From the NCBI RefSeq assembly GCF_000002515.2, contig NC_006039.1:620001-684000 (forward strand): 64,000 nucleotides of DNA. The letters run 5' to 3'. This document shows, piece after piece, positions 21,915 to 31,445 of this stretch; the stretch's first letter is position 1; the number at the start of each line of letters is the position of its first letter. The DNA comes from Kluyveromyces lactis. Its lineage: Eukaryota > Ascomycota > Saccharomycetes > Saccharomycetales > Saccharomycetaceae. The notes below the pieces were generated by a model that was given only the letters and a program-made list of their open reading frames with translations, ran no database searches and was not told where the DNA came from. A program made the translations under genes and the position numbers.

Positions 21915-23196
21915 TAGAGCTGCTATCCATTTCCAGCAGCTTCTTCTTTTGCCATTTTTCATACGACTTCTTTTTATGTTGCCTGTTGATGTTAGTTTTG
22001 TGCCGCCTACTTTTCAAGTGAATTTCCCAATTACGCGAACCAATTGCGACTAGGTTTTTATCTTCTTTATCTTTACATAAACTGCAGGAAAATTGTTTCC
22101 AATCCATATCGCTTTTTGGACTATTAGATGACTTGTATGCTAACAATTTTTCTAAATCTGGCTGAGCTAACGGAGCCTCAATGTCTTTGCCTTTTGTGAA
22201 ATCTGAGAGTATTGCATTAGCTCTAGCTGAAACGCTCACATCCCACTCTAATAGGTCTGTTGCATTTAAAATATAGACTTTGCCGTCAACATCTGGTATC
22301 AACATTTTTCTTATCCATTTCACTTGCCTTTTTGCGTATTGTCTAGTTCGAACTTTCATCTTTTCAACACATTCATTGAGATCACATTCGCTTGATTCTT
22401 CTAACCACGGCAAAAACTCTTTGAATCCTATCACTTGCCAGACCCCATTTTCACATTGTTCTTGCCCATAATTGTGCTGTTTGTAGTATTCATACAATTC
22501 CATGATTTCCTCCATAGCTCCAATCTTCATCATCTTGTCAACTCTATTATCAAGTCTCACATCTAAAACAGCTGGATCGCTATAAATCCAGAAGAATAAG
22601 GTATCGAATTTTAAAGAGGTGTTCTGTTGTTGGAATGTCACACTAGGTTTTTCGCCAGTTGTGTAATATATTTCTAGCATCCTTTTCACTCTTCTTGTAT
22701 CATTGATGTGGAACTTGTTTGCAATCGAAAGGTCGACTTCCTTTAAAGTATTATAAATTAAGTCTGGGTTGTTGCTATCCAATATGCTCTTTTCCGATTC
22801 GGTAGGTTGTCGTACCTTACTTTCAACTCTTTTGTTGAAAAGCGTTTGTAAGTAATAATGTGTACCTCCCACGACGATAGGTATCTTCCCTCTACTATGG
22901 ATATCTTCGATGGTTTCCATACATTCTCTCTCAAACCTGTGAATATAGTACTCTTCATTCCATGGAACATGATTCATAAGGTGGTGCTTAATCCCCATTC
23001 TCTGTTCTATTGGATGCTTATTCGTAATTATCGGTATGCCGGTGTACATCTGCATTGAATCAGAATTGATGATCTCACCATTGAATTTACTTGCAATCTG
23101 AATTGAGAGGTCAGATTTCCCAACTCCAGTTGTTCCTGCTATAACAATCACTTTAGGTCTTGACATCATAGGGCTCTTTATTAGGAGCCTGAGCAT
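21901..23196 (-). CDS. MOD5: tRNA dimethylallyltransferase Mod5 (i6A37)
   Basis: A 431-residue enzyme that adds an isopentenyl group to A37 of some tRNAs in cytosol and mitochondria. The P-loop GTTGVGKS lies at about 21-28 from the ATG at 23196. Then come INSDSMQMY, NKHPIEQRMGIKHHLMNHV and VVGGTHYYLQTLF. A C-terminal C2H2 zinc finger has CSLC and HLKSRRH. As in S. cerevisiae there are two usable starts: the first ATG adds a basic ten-residue leader, and a pair of ATGs at 23169 and 23166 begins MMSRPKVIVIAG. In S. cerevisiae this arrangement splits the enzyme between mitochondria and cytosol/nucleus. The stop overlaps RIM20 by 14 bp. It competes with sterol synthesis for dimethylallyl diphosphate. 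Confidence 0.97.
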   Translation of the reverse strand: MLRLLIKSPMMSRPKVIVIAGTTGVGKSDLSIQIASKFNGEIINSDSMQMYTGIPIITNKHPIEQRMGIKHHLMNHVPWNEEYYIHRFERECMETIEDIHSRGKIPIVVGGTHYYLQTLFNKRVESKVRQPTESEKSILDSNNPDLIYNTLKEVDLSIANKFHINDTRRVKRMLEIYYTTGEKPSVTFQQQNTSLKFDTLFFWIYSDPAVLDVRLDNRVDKMMKIGAMEEIMELYEYYKQHNYGQEQCENGVWQVIGFKEFLPWLEESSECDLNECVEKMKVRTRQYAKRQVKWIRKMLIPDVDGKVYILNATDLLEWDVSVSARANAILSDFTKGKDIEAPLAQPDLEKLLAYKSSNSPKSDMDWKQFSCSLCKDKEDKNLVAIGSRNWEIHLKSRRHKTNINRQHKKKSYEKWQKKKLLEMDSSSINSH

Positions 23197-23395
23197 TACC
23201 GAATTTTGTCTCACCGTTCTGCTATTCCATACCTATTGTAACTTCGTGCTGAGTTGAGATGAGATGAGATAGTAAATCTCACTTCATTTTCGTGCTACTT
23301 TCTTTCCTTAACGAGAATATCTGTTTTTCCAACAATAAATACTACAAAGATGTACAATTCATAGTCACATGACAAGATGCAAAATCTATACCAAT

Positions 23396-23420
23396 ACACA
23401 CACACACACACACACACACA
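23396..23420. repeat. (AC)n dinucleotide repeat
   Basis: A perfect AC run of 25 bases in the 244-bp gap between MOD5 and DML1, about 20 bp past the DML1 stop. Upstream of MOD5, around 23250-23270, there is also a short GAGAT repeat that carries the GATGAG PAC core. Confidence 0.9.
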
Positions 23421-23440
23421 TCGAGTCGTCTTTCTATACT

Positions 23441-24847
23441 CTATAAATCTAAATCCGAATCGTCATCATCGTACCAGCCATGTTCATACTCTAAAGAAAG
23501 AGTGCCAAGATGATCTTTGATTTCTTCTCTATCAGAATCGTACCGGAAATATCTTGATACTAAGTCTTCCCACGTTTTAAGAACGTCCCTAGGCTTTTCG
23601 GTAACACCTATTACACTTTCAGCACATGAATGATGAGTATCTGGTATAGTATCTGAATTTGTCCAGGGATACGTGGTGAAGTGGAACATAGATGATTCTT
23701 TATGGTTCACACGATCGATTTCACATTGGGTGAACGTATGCGACGGTTTTTTCGAGTTTTTATAGAGCGGCATTCGATCATAGAAAGAAAACGAATTGTA
23801 TTCATCCACGTTAAGCTTAGATACTATATTCCTTTTGGATTCTCCAAGAGTCAAAGCATTAGTTAAATGGGACATTTTCCTCATATTCGAATTGGTAGCG
23901 GCTTGTTTGCGAGACCCGTGGAAAACCGAATTTACAGAATCAAAGAGAAGCACAGTCTCCCCTGTTGATCGCCAAAAGGCCTCTTTCGTGTTGGCATAGA
24001 GAGGGAAGAAAAGGTCAGATTCTTGTGACAATGCGATAGTTGCTCGAATTTTATTGCATAACATTTGGAATTTAGTTTTAGTGGAATGAACTGGTTCCTT
24101 TAACGAACATACGTCGTCTTGATTCCATCCATAAGTGTGATAGGATACTTTTGGTAGCTCATCTTTCAATTCTAAAAGCATTGAAGATGAAAATCCGCCC
24201 CAACCATTGTCGAGTTCCGTTATTATGTTAAAACCTTGTAACGAATCACATTTTTCCAACTGTTGATGTAAATTTGAGTCGAAGAATTCATTGGAGTAGT
24301 TTTCCCTAAACTGATTTGATCCAGTTTCATAATTATCAAAATATACCTGACGTAAGTTTTGAAAGTTTGGTGCCTTCTGCTGGTTAGCTGCATCATGGTA
24401 CCAATCTTGTAAAGTATTGAAACTGCTTGGATCATAAATCAACTTGCTATAGTCGGACCAATATTTAGCGATTTCATCATTGATCTTGGGAAGTACAGTA
24501 GCACCTTGATCTAATGCCAATTGATACGGGGATTTTCTAATCCTATCGTGTGTCTGCACCCTATGCGCGGTCTTTGCAGTCGCACCCTGCTCTGAGTCTA
24601 AAGTATCCGCATAATCGTTTTCTGAAACGTACTGATAGGTGCCAAGGGATCCGTTCCCTAGCTTAGCATCCCAAAGTAGTGCCCTAGGTGTATAGGATAC
24701 AGTCTTACTAACTTTGTCTATATTGGGGTTTAGGAACACGTCGTTTTCTTGATCTGCATCATGTAATAAAGGTTCCAGGCAGTTGTAAAACTGCGTAATC
24801 AAATGATTAGATCTGTGAGATACTGAAACATTAATGATTTCACGCAT
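23441..24847 (-). CDS. DML1: Misato/DML1 tubulin-like mitochondrial inheritance protein
   Basis: A 468-residue protein of the Misato family. It starts MREIINVSVSHRSNHLITQFYN, the family's Misato segment II tubulin-like start. Further blocks are SYTPRALLWDAKLGNGSLG, the DRIRKSPYQLALDQGATVL region and NIITELDNGWGGFSSSMLLEL, a degenerate tubulin-type glycine region. S. cerevisiae Dml1 (YMR211W) is essential and is linked to mitochondrial DNA partition. The C-terminus is acidic (DDDDSDLDL). Upstream are two PAC-type motifs. It is placed between MOD5 and the YMR209C homologue in keeping with YMR211 order; the YMR210W (MGL2) counterpart is not found beside it. Confidence 0.92.
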   Translation of the reverse strand: MREIINVSVSHRSNHLITQFYNCLEPLLHDADQENDVFLNPNIDKVSKTVSYTPRALLWDAKLGNGSLGTYQYVSENDYADTLDSEQGATAKTAHRVQTHDRIRKSPYQLALDQGATVLPKINDEIAKYWSDYSKLIYDPSSFNTLQDWYHDAANQQKAPNFQNLRQVYFDNYETGSNQFRENYSNEFFDSNLHQQLEKCDSLQGFNIITELDNGWGGFSSSMLLELKDELPKVSYHTYGWNQDDVCSLKEPVHSTKTKFQMLCNKIRATIALSQESDLFFPLYANTKEAFWRSTGETVLLFDSVNSVFHGSRKQAATNSNMRKMSHLTNALTLGESKRNIVSKLNVDEYNSFSFYDRMPLYKNSKKPSHTFTQCEIDRVNHKESSMFHFTTYPWTNSDTIPDTHHSCAESVIGVTEKPRDVLKTWEDLVSRYFRYDSDREEIKDHLGTLSLEYEHGWYDDDDSDLDL

Positions 24848-26268
24848 ATCTGAATTAATTCAGACTTGATAGTATCGGCAGTGTATGAACGTCGATCTGT
24901 AACTGTCTCTGTTTGGATGAGATTCCGTATTAGAAGTAGTTCTTTTGGTCCCTGTCGATGAGCATTTCAAGAACTTCCGTAGAACGATATATCTCATCGC
25001 TGGCAGGGTAGTAGTGCCAGAAATAGGTCACGTGCCAATAGTAGAAAATATCGGTGACAGCTTCCACGTAATTAAATGACTTATCGTTCAAAGGAAATTC
25101 GCTGGATAGATCTTATTCATAGGCTTTGAGCATACACTCACAGTACTGGGGGGAACTCATTATCAGGCCTTTGAGTCATGACTTTCAAATTATTTCATAT
25201 TCTTGGTTTATCTTTGATGAATAAATGGCTTGATGGTTTCAACACTCCATTCTCCAAGTATATGGTAATGAGCAAAAAAAAAATTCAATTTAAGTTGTAC
25301 TAGCACCACTGAAGTGTTTTCTTACAACTCTCCATTTGGTTGCGTGTTGACTACAATTAATTAATTAGTTGGAAAATGTATAACAGCAATTGTGAATGTC
25401 TGCAAGTACTTCCACTTTCATTGTCATGCTTTCCTACTTAATACACACAGAACTTCTGGCATTAAAGAAGGCAAACTTGCTGATCTATTATCATGTATTG
25501 GTGTCACAATACACTTGCGTCTATTATTTCTTAATTGTTTGTTGCATATCCTGTTGTAAACGTGATATCACAGCTTTCAAAAGAAATACAACGATGATGT
25601 CAGTACAACATACTATGGTATAAATCAATGTCAAAATTCCGGTATTCGGGAAGTCGGCAGGTCTATGTACACGTATATTGCGGTTCCTTCAGAATGTTTA
25701 CCTTAACTTTGTAAGTGAAGTGAATGGAATCTGAAGTTTCTGATATTTCTTCTTGATTCATTTCAATCCTTCGAATGGTATTCATTAAGTCACGATACTA
25801 TAATAACCTCTTTGGAGCCGTTGTTGTCAAATTATATAACTAGAAAGTGCGGTAAACAACAGCTTTCAGAATATATCATTTCGTTTCAATGGCTTTCTCA
25901 AAGCTATATTTACCTTGACTCTTATTTTTCTGGTATTTTCGTTGTCCCTGTTGACAAAGTTATGTATAATTCTACTTAACACTTCTAAATAGTCGCATCT
26001 GCACCTTTCTAAGGGCCTCTCACTTGGACTTCATCTGATAAATAGTTTGACAACTCAAAATGGCCTTTGTCTATTAATCCCTTCTCACTGACAAACCTTT
26101 TTGACCATTGCATCACTTTGAAAGTCAAATGCGTTCATAACAAATTTAGTGTATTTCTAGTTTTTACCAATTAATGAGGTGCAACCGAACAAAAAGACAA
26201 AGCTATGAAGATAAACCCCAGCGTAGATAACTTTAAAGAGAGTTGCTTTGTGACCATCCTTACGTGTT
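24848..26268. other. 1.42-kb gap: DML1 promoter region, no gene recognised
   Basis: Between the divergent DML1 and YMR209C-like genes. It holds CGATGAGC at 24956-24963, a PAC-perfect ATCTCATCGC at 24991-25000 and CACGTG at 25029-25034. A 75-codon frame at 25396-25623 looks random (Cys/Tyr-rich). The S. cerevisiae neighbours MGL2 and TPO4 would be expected near here but are absent. Remnants were not recognisable by eye. Confidence 0.45.
24991..25000 (-). promoter_or_regulatory. PAC element upstream of DML1
   Basis: The minus strand reads GCGATGAGAT, an exact match to the PAC consensus, about 145 bp upstream of the DML1 ATG. A second GATGAGC core lies at 24958-24964. PAC sites mark growth-regulated genes of ribosome synthesis in yeasts. 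Confidence 0.55.
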
Positions 26269-27555
26269 ATGAATTCGGTGTTTAATAGTATTCTGATTAT
26301 TATTTTATCGTTGGGAATGGCATCTTTTACCAGAAATAAAGCATTTAAGAACTGGCTTGTGTCAAAGTTGGAAAAATCATTAACAACATTACAGTCTTAT
26401 CCACCGGTCTCTGCTAACTTCAAACTAGTCGATTCGCCTTATTTTACGAAGCAGCAATCACTTAAAGATATTGCTGCATCATTATCACAATTGTGTGAGT
26501 ACAAGATCAGAGCTCTAAGACAAAACGGGATAGTTTATCAACGAACAAGCAACGTAACTCCCAGTGATATAGAACAGCTTAACCAGATCGGTTATTTCGA
26601 TAAAATAGTTGCCGTGAACAAATCAATTGATGTAAATTATGACACCTTGAGCAAAATTATAGAATATACTCTAAAGGAAATACTTGTTAACAATGATTTT
26701 AACTCAGCAATTGAATCAGTACTGAGAGACGCTGGTTATACATGGGACAAAGAAAATGACACATTGGTTCGCGATTCAATAAATTCCATTCGATTTTCTA
26801 AAAAGAGTAACCAAAGCCGTGTGAATGAAGCCATGTGTCACATTGTCAGAGATTGGTGTGATGTTTATGATTTGGAAAGAAAGCCTCTTGTAGATTTCAT
26901 TGAGGAGTCTTTCGGAAATTGTGACATCGATGAAGACACATTAATTGTTGTACCAGGATCTGGATGTGGAAGGCTAGCTTATGAGGCAGCCAATCGATTT
27001 CCAAAAGCAAAGGTTACATCTATTGAATACTCGTCTTTGATGTATTTGTGTAACGAATATGTCCTCGGAACTACGGACAATATCACCGTTGATCCCTTCT
27101 ATCAAATTTATAGTGGTCAACAAAGTATGGAAGCGCAAACCAGGCACTTTAGGATGGACTTGGATAAGTTCCAAAAGCCAGAGAACTTAACAGTACTTTT
27201 CGGTGACTTTTGCTGCTATAAACCAGAGAAAAAATACAAAAATATAATAGTATGTTCTGCATTCTTTATTGACACAGCAGCAAACATGTTTGATTACTTC
27301 AATGCTATTGAGATGCTTTCTAACAATTGTACAGGACGTTTACACTGGGTTAATGTTGGACCGTTGAAATACGGAACTAGACCACTAGTACAATTCACAT
27401 ACGATGAGCTAGCAAGACTACGTAAATTACGTGGATGGGAAGATCATTCCAACCAGGTTGATGTTAAAAATTTGAATGGTTACCTAACAGACTACGAATC
27501 CTTATTCCAAGGGTTTTATGGTCTAGCCAAATTCCATTCGGAACTAAAAAGATAA
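26269..27555 (+). CDS. N2227-family SAM methyltransferase, YMR209C-like
   Basis: A 428-residue protein of the carnosine N-methyltransferase-like (N2227) family. Residues 3-20 are hydrophobic and could be a membrane anchor. The SAM-binding motif is VVPGSGCGRLAYEAA (about 225-239), followed by the acidic IEYS. The family motif WVNVGPLKYG occurs at about 362-371. The position between DML1 and ERG12 matches uncharacterised S. cerevisiae YMR209C. The substrate is unknown for this fungal subgroup; carnosine or anserine activity should not be assumed. It converges on YTM1 with 117 bp between stops. Confidence 0.85.
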   Translation: MNSVFNSILIIILSLGMASFTRNKAFKNWLVSKLEKSLTTLQSYPPVSANFKLVDSPYFTKQQSLKDIAASLSQLCEYKIRALRQNGIVYQRTSNVTPSDIEQLNQIGYFDKIVAVNKSIDVNYDTLSKIIEYTLKEILVNNDFNSAIESVLRDAGYTWDKENDTLVRDSINSIRFSKKSNQSRVNEAMCHIVRDWCDVYDLERKPLVDFIEESFGNCDIDEDTLIVVPGSGCGRLAYEAANRFPKAKVTSIEYSSLMYLCNEYVLGTTDNITVDPFYQIYSGQQSMEAQTRHFRMDLDKFQKPENLTVLFGDFCCYKPEKKYKNIIVCSAFFIDTAANMFDYFNAIEMLSNNCTGRLHWVNVGPLKYGTRPLVQFTYDELARLRKLRGWEDHSNQVDVKNLNGYLTDYESLFQGFYGLAKFHSELKR

Positions 27556-27672
27556 TTAACATTAGAACCCTGCAAATACTATGTTGTTTCTCAACATTTT
27601 TTGTGGTACATTTCTTTTATATTTAAGTGAACTAGTGAGCATAATTCCTGTATATAATATATAAAATTACGA

Positions 27673-29007
27673 TTAGTTACTAAATATATTATCACCTTTA
27701 TTAATTTGAATTTTTTTGTCTTGACCACCGCTGATGATACCTACGCCTTTAGCCCATTTGACAGCAAACACTTTATCATTGACACCTTTAACAACATTTT
27801 TATCTTCTCTGGTGATAGTGTACATTGCAGTGTTAGACCTAACATCCCAAACCTTGACAGTTCCATCGTGAGATGCAGAGCATATCATATATTCATTTTC
27901 TGGACAAGTATCCAAAGCGACAACGAAGTTCTTGTGACCTACAAGCTGCTGTTGGGTGATTTTAGATGAAGAATTTACACGAGGATCATGAAGAGTAATG
28001 TGTCTGGCACTCGACCCGCATGCTAAGAGATTTAATTTTGGTAGTTGCGCAACAGAAAGAAGTGAGTACGATGTCGTCTTTGTATCGACACATTTTGCCG
28101 TTATCAGATCCCATGTTTTTATAGTATGATCTTGTGACACGGAATACCCAACAGTATCATCCGATTTATCGAAAATGACAGCCTCTACTGGAGCACTGTG
28201 AGATTCAAAAAGAGCCAAAGGGGCTCTTCTTCTGATAGATCCATCTTTTAGAGTCAACTTTCTCCTCTTCTTGGCTGCAGTAGACACGTTGCCTCCTAAA
28301 TCCTCCATCGGATCAATGACAGTCATCTCTTTATAATTCGTGGACCACAAGCTCACCGTATTATCGCATGATGCAGATAGAATACGGTCTTTCGAAACAT
28401 CAATGGACACTACAGGGGCTTTATGACCTTCCAAGATGGCCAATGTCTTACCATCCTCAATTTCTTCTTCATCAATTGATTTCAAATCATCATTCTTCGT
28501 TTTCCACAGACGTAGAGTGCGATCATTCCCTGCGGACACCAATCTCGTACTAGAAATGTAATGCACAGCACGAATAGGGCCAGAATGACCACTGTATTGT
28601 TTTTCGACTTTCCCTGACAAGTTGTACGTTCTTACGATACCGTCATAGGAACCACTGTAGATGTAATTGCTTCCGACATCCAATGAGCTTACCCAATCTT
28701 CGTTATCAAAACTAGACAAATATGAAGGTGGTAGCACTGCTCTAGTATATTCAACATTCAAAAAGGTTTCCGATGATAAACCTTTCTTGATCAAATAGTC
28801 CTGCAACGATGTTCTCAAAAGTTCACCATCGATAAGGAAATCAAATGGCATAGATTTAGGTAATTCCAGTAGGTGATTAACAATTTCAGAAAGACCATAT
28901 CTCTTTAGACTAACTGGAGCATAGATTGGAGCATCATTGACATGTAAAGTCTCATCTTCTTCACGAGTAAAGAAGCGTAGCTTCACCTGAGTCTTATCTG
29001 TTGACAT
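27673..29007 (-). CDS. YTM1: Ribosome biogenesis WD40 protein Ytm1
   Basis: A 444-residue protein. An N-terminal ubiquitin-like (NLE) domain (about 6-90) is followed by seven WD40 repeats, with repeat ends such as RLWKTKNDD, SLWSTN, KTWDL and KVWDVRS. Ytm1 joins Erb1 and Nop7 in the 60S precursor, and its UBL domain is pulled by the AAA protein Rea1/Mdn1 to remove the complex. It is the YOR272W counterpart. The promoter has a perfect PAC and an adjacent RRPE-like element about 160-180 bp upstream, the signature pair of the ribosome-biogenesis regulon, which supports the call independently. Confidence 0.96.
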   Translation of the reverse strand: MSTDKTQVKLRFFTREEDETLHVNDAPIYAPVSLKRYGLSEIVNHLLELPKSMPFDFLIDGELLRTSLQDYLIKKGLSSETFLNVEYTRAVLPPSYLSSFDNEDWVSSLDVGSNYIYSGSYDGIVRTYNLSGKVEKQYSGHSGPIRAVHYISSTRLVSAGNDRTLRLWKTKNDDLKSIDEEEIEDGKTLAILEGHKAPVVSIDVSKDRILSASCDNTVSLWSTNYKEMTVIDPMEDLGGNVSTAAKKRRKLTLKDGSIRRRAPLALFESHSAPVEAVIFDKSDDTVGYSVSQDHTIKTWDLITAKCVDTKTTSYSLLSVAQLPKLNLLACGSSARHITLHDPRVNSSSKITQQQLVGHKNFVVALDTCPENEYMICSASHDGTVKVWDVRSNTAMYTITREDKNVVKGVNDKVFAVKWAKGVGIISGGQDKKIQINKGDNIFSN

Positions 29008-30117
29008 ATTCCCCTACAGTTTACTTCTCCTTATAACTAAGATATTCTTCCAGTGAATTCTAGTTTGAATTGTCTAATAGATTGTGATCGCACGTTGTTA
29101 CTGAGGTACGATGGAGCGCGTTAACTCTATTCTTCCTATCTTGTACATTTTCTAAGCGTTGTAAGATGCGATGAGCTTGGAAAATTTTTGGGAAACAAAC
29201 CACTGCTCGAAAAAGAAATCCGCCAGAAATAAATGCCAGTCACGTGTATATGTTTTAAGGAACCGGGTAGTGGAAATTAGTCAGTACACCAATAGCTAAG
29301 TGACAGACTAATGACCGTGTAATACTAAACATTTTCACGAGTAATATATGGTATATACAAGTATAAGTAAATTCAGGAGTGACAAGAGATAGAGAATGTC
29401 CCGCTCACGCAGCTACCAATTAAAGCCAATTGATGAAAAATAGTTAAGTACTTTAATCAGTATGAGGTACGCTCGCGGATAGAATTTTCATCTAGCCGTT
29501 CTTTTCCCCTCTGTTCATCTACGGTGTATCAGATGGCACAGTGAATAGAAGGCATTAATATGTTTCGTATCACTTTTTTAAGCCAAATAATCAAAAGAAC
29601 AGTCGACTCGAATTTGATTAACTTAGAGTACTTGCTTTAACCTTGTCTTTTTCTCAAGGTGAAAAGCTTCTCAATTTATACTGGATGTCTGTTCTTTTTT
29701 TTTTTCAGGCAGAGAAAATTAGTTGTCCGGGTAAATTATCATATTACCTTTAGACATGTTAAGAATATGATTAGGGCAAAGACAAATATGTTATTGCTAA
29801 ATTGGAAATCGAAGTGGTTGGAATCATCATCGTTTCACTAGTACAGTTTCTCCGAGAATAAGAGAATTATAATAACCTATTGCTAGATCAATAATTACTG
29901 TCTTTTTTCTTATCAGAATTCCAGCAGCTTTGTAACGCCGTACGTATCATTCTGACGCTGCAGAATGAAAAAAAAAAATGCAAGCTCGAGAGAATAATGC
30001 ATTTATATCTAAAGAGTCATCTCATCTCGAAAGTAATTAAGCAAGAACAAAGTCGTGTTTGTCTCGTAGAAGCTCAGCTCATCCAAAAGACTTCGATACA
30101 CTTGAGTACAGCTTATC
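29008..30117. promoter_or_regulatory. Divergent promoter YTM1 / FSF1
   Basis: A 1.1-kb region without a supported gene. Near YTM1 are the PAC/RRPE pair (29168-29189) and CACGTG at 29241-29246. Near FSF1 are a Reb1-type CCGGGTAA at 29727-29734 and TCATCTCATCTC at 30018-30029. Confidence 0.55.
29168..29189 (+). promoter_or_regulatory. PAC plus RRPE-like pair upstream of YTM1
   Basis: GCGATGAGCT (29168-29177) matches the PAC consensus exactly. Three bases on is AAAATTTTT (29181-29189), matching the core of the RRPE. The pair lies about 160 bp upstream of the YTM1 ATG, the usual distance. In S. cerevisiae this combination is bound by Dot6/Tod6 and Stb3 and couples ribosome synthesis to growth. 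Confidence 0.8.
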
Positions 30118-31101
30118 ATGGCATCCAGTGTCCCAGGTCCAATTGCCCTACCAGAATCTCGTTATGATCTAAGCACCTATTGGGGACGTGTTCGTCACTG
30201 CGCAGAGATTTCTGATCCAACGATGTTGTTAACGAGCAGTGATGATCTTCAACAAGCTCGCAAAATCATCAGTGCATATCGCCATGGAGAGTTGAAAGAA
30301 ACGACGCCTGAGTTCTGGCATGCAAAGAAACAGCTAGATTCTACTGTTCATCCTGATACTGGTGAAACTGTGTTTCTCCCATTCCGTATGTCCTGTTGTG
30401 TGCCCTCAAATCTGATAGTTACTGCTGGTATGTTAACTCCTAATATGGGTACCGCTGGTACCCTGTTCTGGCAATGGGCTAATCAATCATTGAATGTTGC
30501 TGTTAATGGGGCCAATGCAAACAAATCTCATCCTATGTCCACCACTCAATTGATTACCAATTATACTATGGCCGTCACTGCATCGTGTGGTGTGGCAGTA
30601 GGTTTGAACAAACTAGTTCCAAGGCTGAAACATCTATCAGCAAACACTAAAATGATCTTGGGACGTCTTGTACCCTTCGCAGCTGTTGTATCAGCAGGTA
30701 TAGTTAATGTATTCTTGATGAGGGGAGGCGAAATCCGTAAAGGAATCTCAGTTTATGACTCCAATGGAGATGAGGTTGGCAAATCAAAAAAAGCAGCCTT
30801 CATCGCTGTTGCTGAAACAGCGTTCAGTAGAATATCAAATGCTACACCAATCATGGTTATCCCGCCGTTGATCTTGGTTAAACTACAGAAGACTGTATTA
30901 AAGGGGAAATCCATGGCAGTTCAAACTGCTGCCAATTTAGGTGTTATTTTGGTCACGTCTTTCATCGCGTTACCATTTGCGTTGGCTGTGTTCCCACAAT
31001 ATCAATCGATCTCCGTTTCAAGTCTGGAACCTGAGCTAAAAAACAAGGTTGATTCTAATAAAAAACCAATTGAAACAGTGTATTTCAATAGAGGTATGTG
31101 A
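30118..31101 (+). CDS. FSF1: Mitochondrial sideroflexin Fsf1
   Basis: A 327-residue member of the sideroflexin family of mitochondrial inner-membrane carriers; human SFXN1 moves serine. Family hallmarks are LPESRYDLSTYWGRVRHCAE at the start, HPDTGE (about 79-84), FRMSCCVPSN, the WQWANQS segment, and several hydrophobic spans from residue 95 onward. The S. cerevisiae protein is YOR271C and its substrate is not firmly known to me. It diverges from YTM1 and converges on ERG12. Confidence 0.95.
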   Translation: MASSVPGPIALPESRYDLSTYWGRVRHCAEISDPTMLLTSSDDLQQARKIISAYRHGELKETTPEFWHAKKQLDSTVHPDTGETVFLPFRMSCCVPSNLIVTAGMLTPNMGTAGTLFWQWANQSLNVAVNGANANKSHPMSTTQLITNYTMAVTASCGVAVGLNKLVPRLKHLSANTKMILGRLVPFAAVVSAGIVNVFLMRGGEIRKGISVYDSNGDEVGKSKKAAFIAVAETAFSRISNATPIMVIPPLILVKLQKTVLKGKSMAVQTAANLGVILVTSFIALPFALAVFPQYQSISVSSLEPELKNKVDSNKKPIETVYFNRGM

Positions 31102-31445
31102 TAATTTTTCCTCATTCACTCTATCAACCATGTAAGACGTTATCGAAACTATCCGTTTCTAGCCGTTGTAATATTGAACATTTTACATAAAAAATTATAG
31201 ATAGTTATTAATTAAGTAGGCCAAGTACTCGCTATATAGATACATATGTGCTTCTTATCAATTCTAACTAAGAAATAGATTTGTAAATTGTAAATTGAAT
31301 TAACTACATTCTGTATCTAATTATGAAATGACATTAATTTATTAGCTAAGAGCAGGAATTTGTGAAATTAGAAGTATAGGAAGGATGGGTGGTATTGAAA
31401 GAGCCATTAAATTCTCCAGTTATAAGAGATATAACGCGAATACAT
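31102..31445. terminator. Convergent 3' region FSF1 / ERG12
   Basis: A 344-bp AT-rich gap between converging stops. It presumably holds both polyadenylation regions. No frame or motif of note. Confidence 0.45.
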
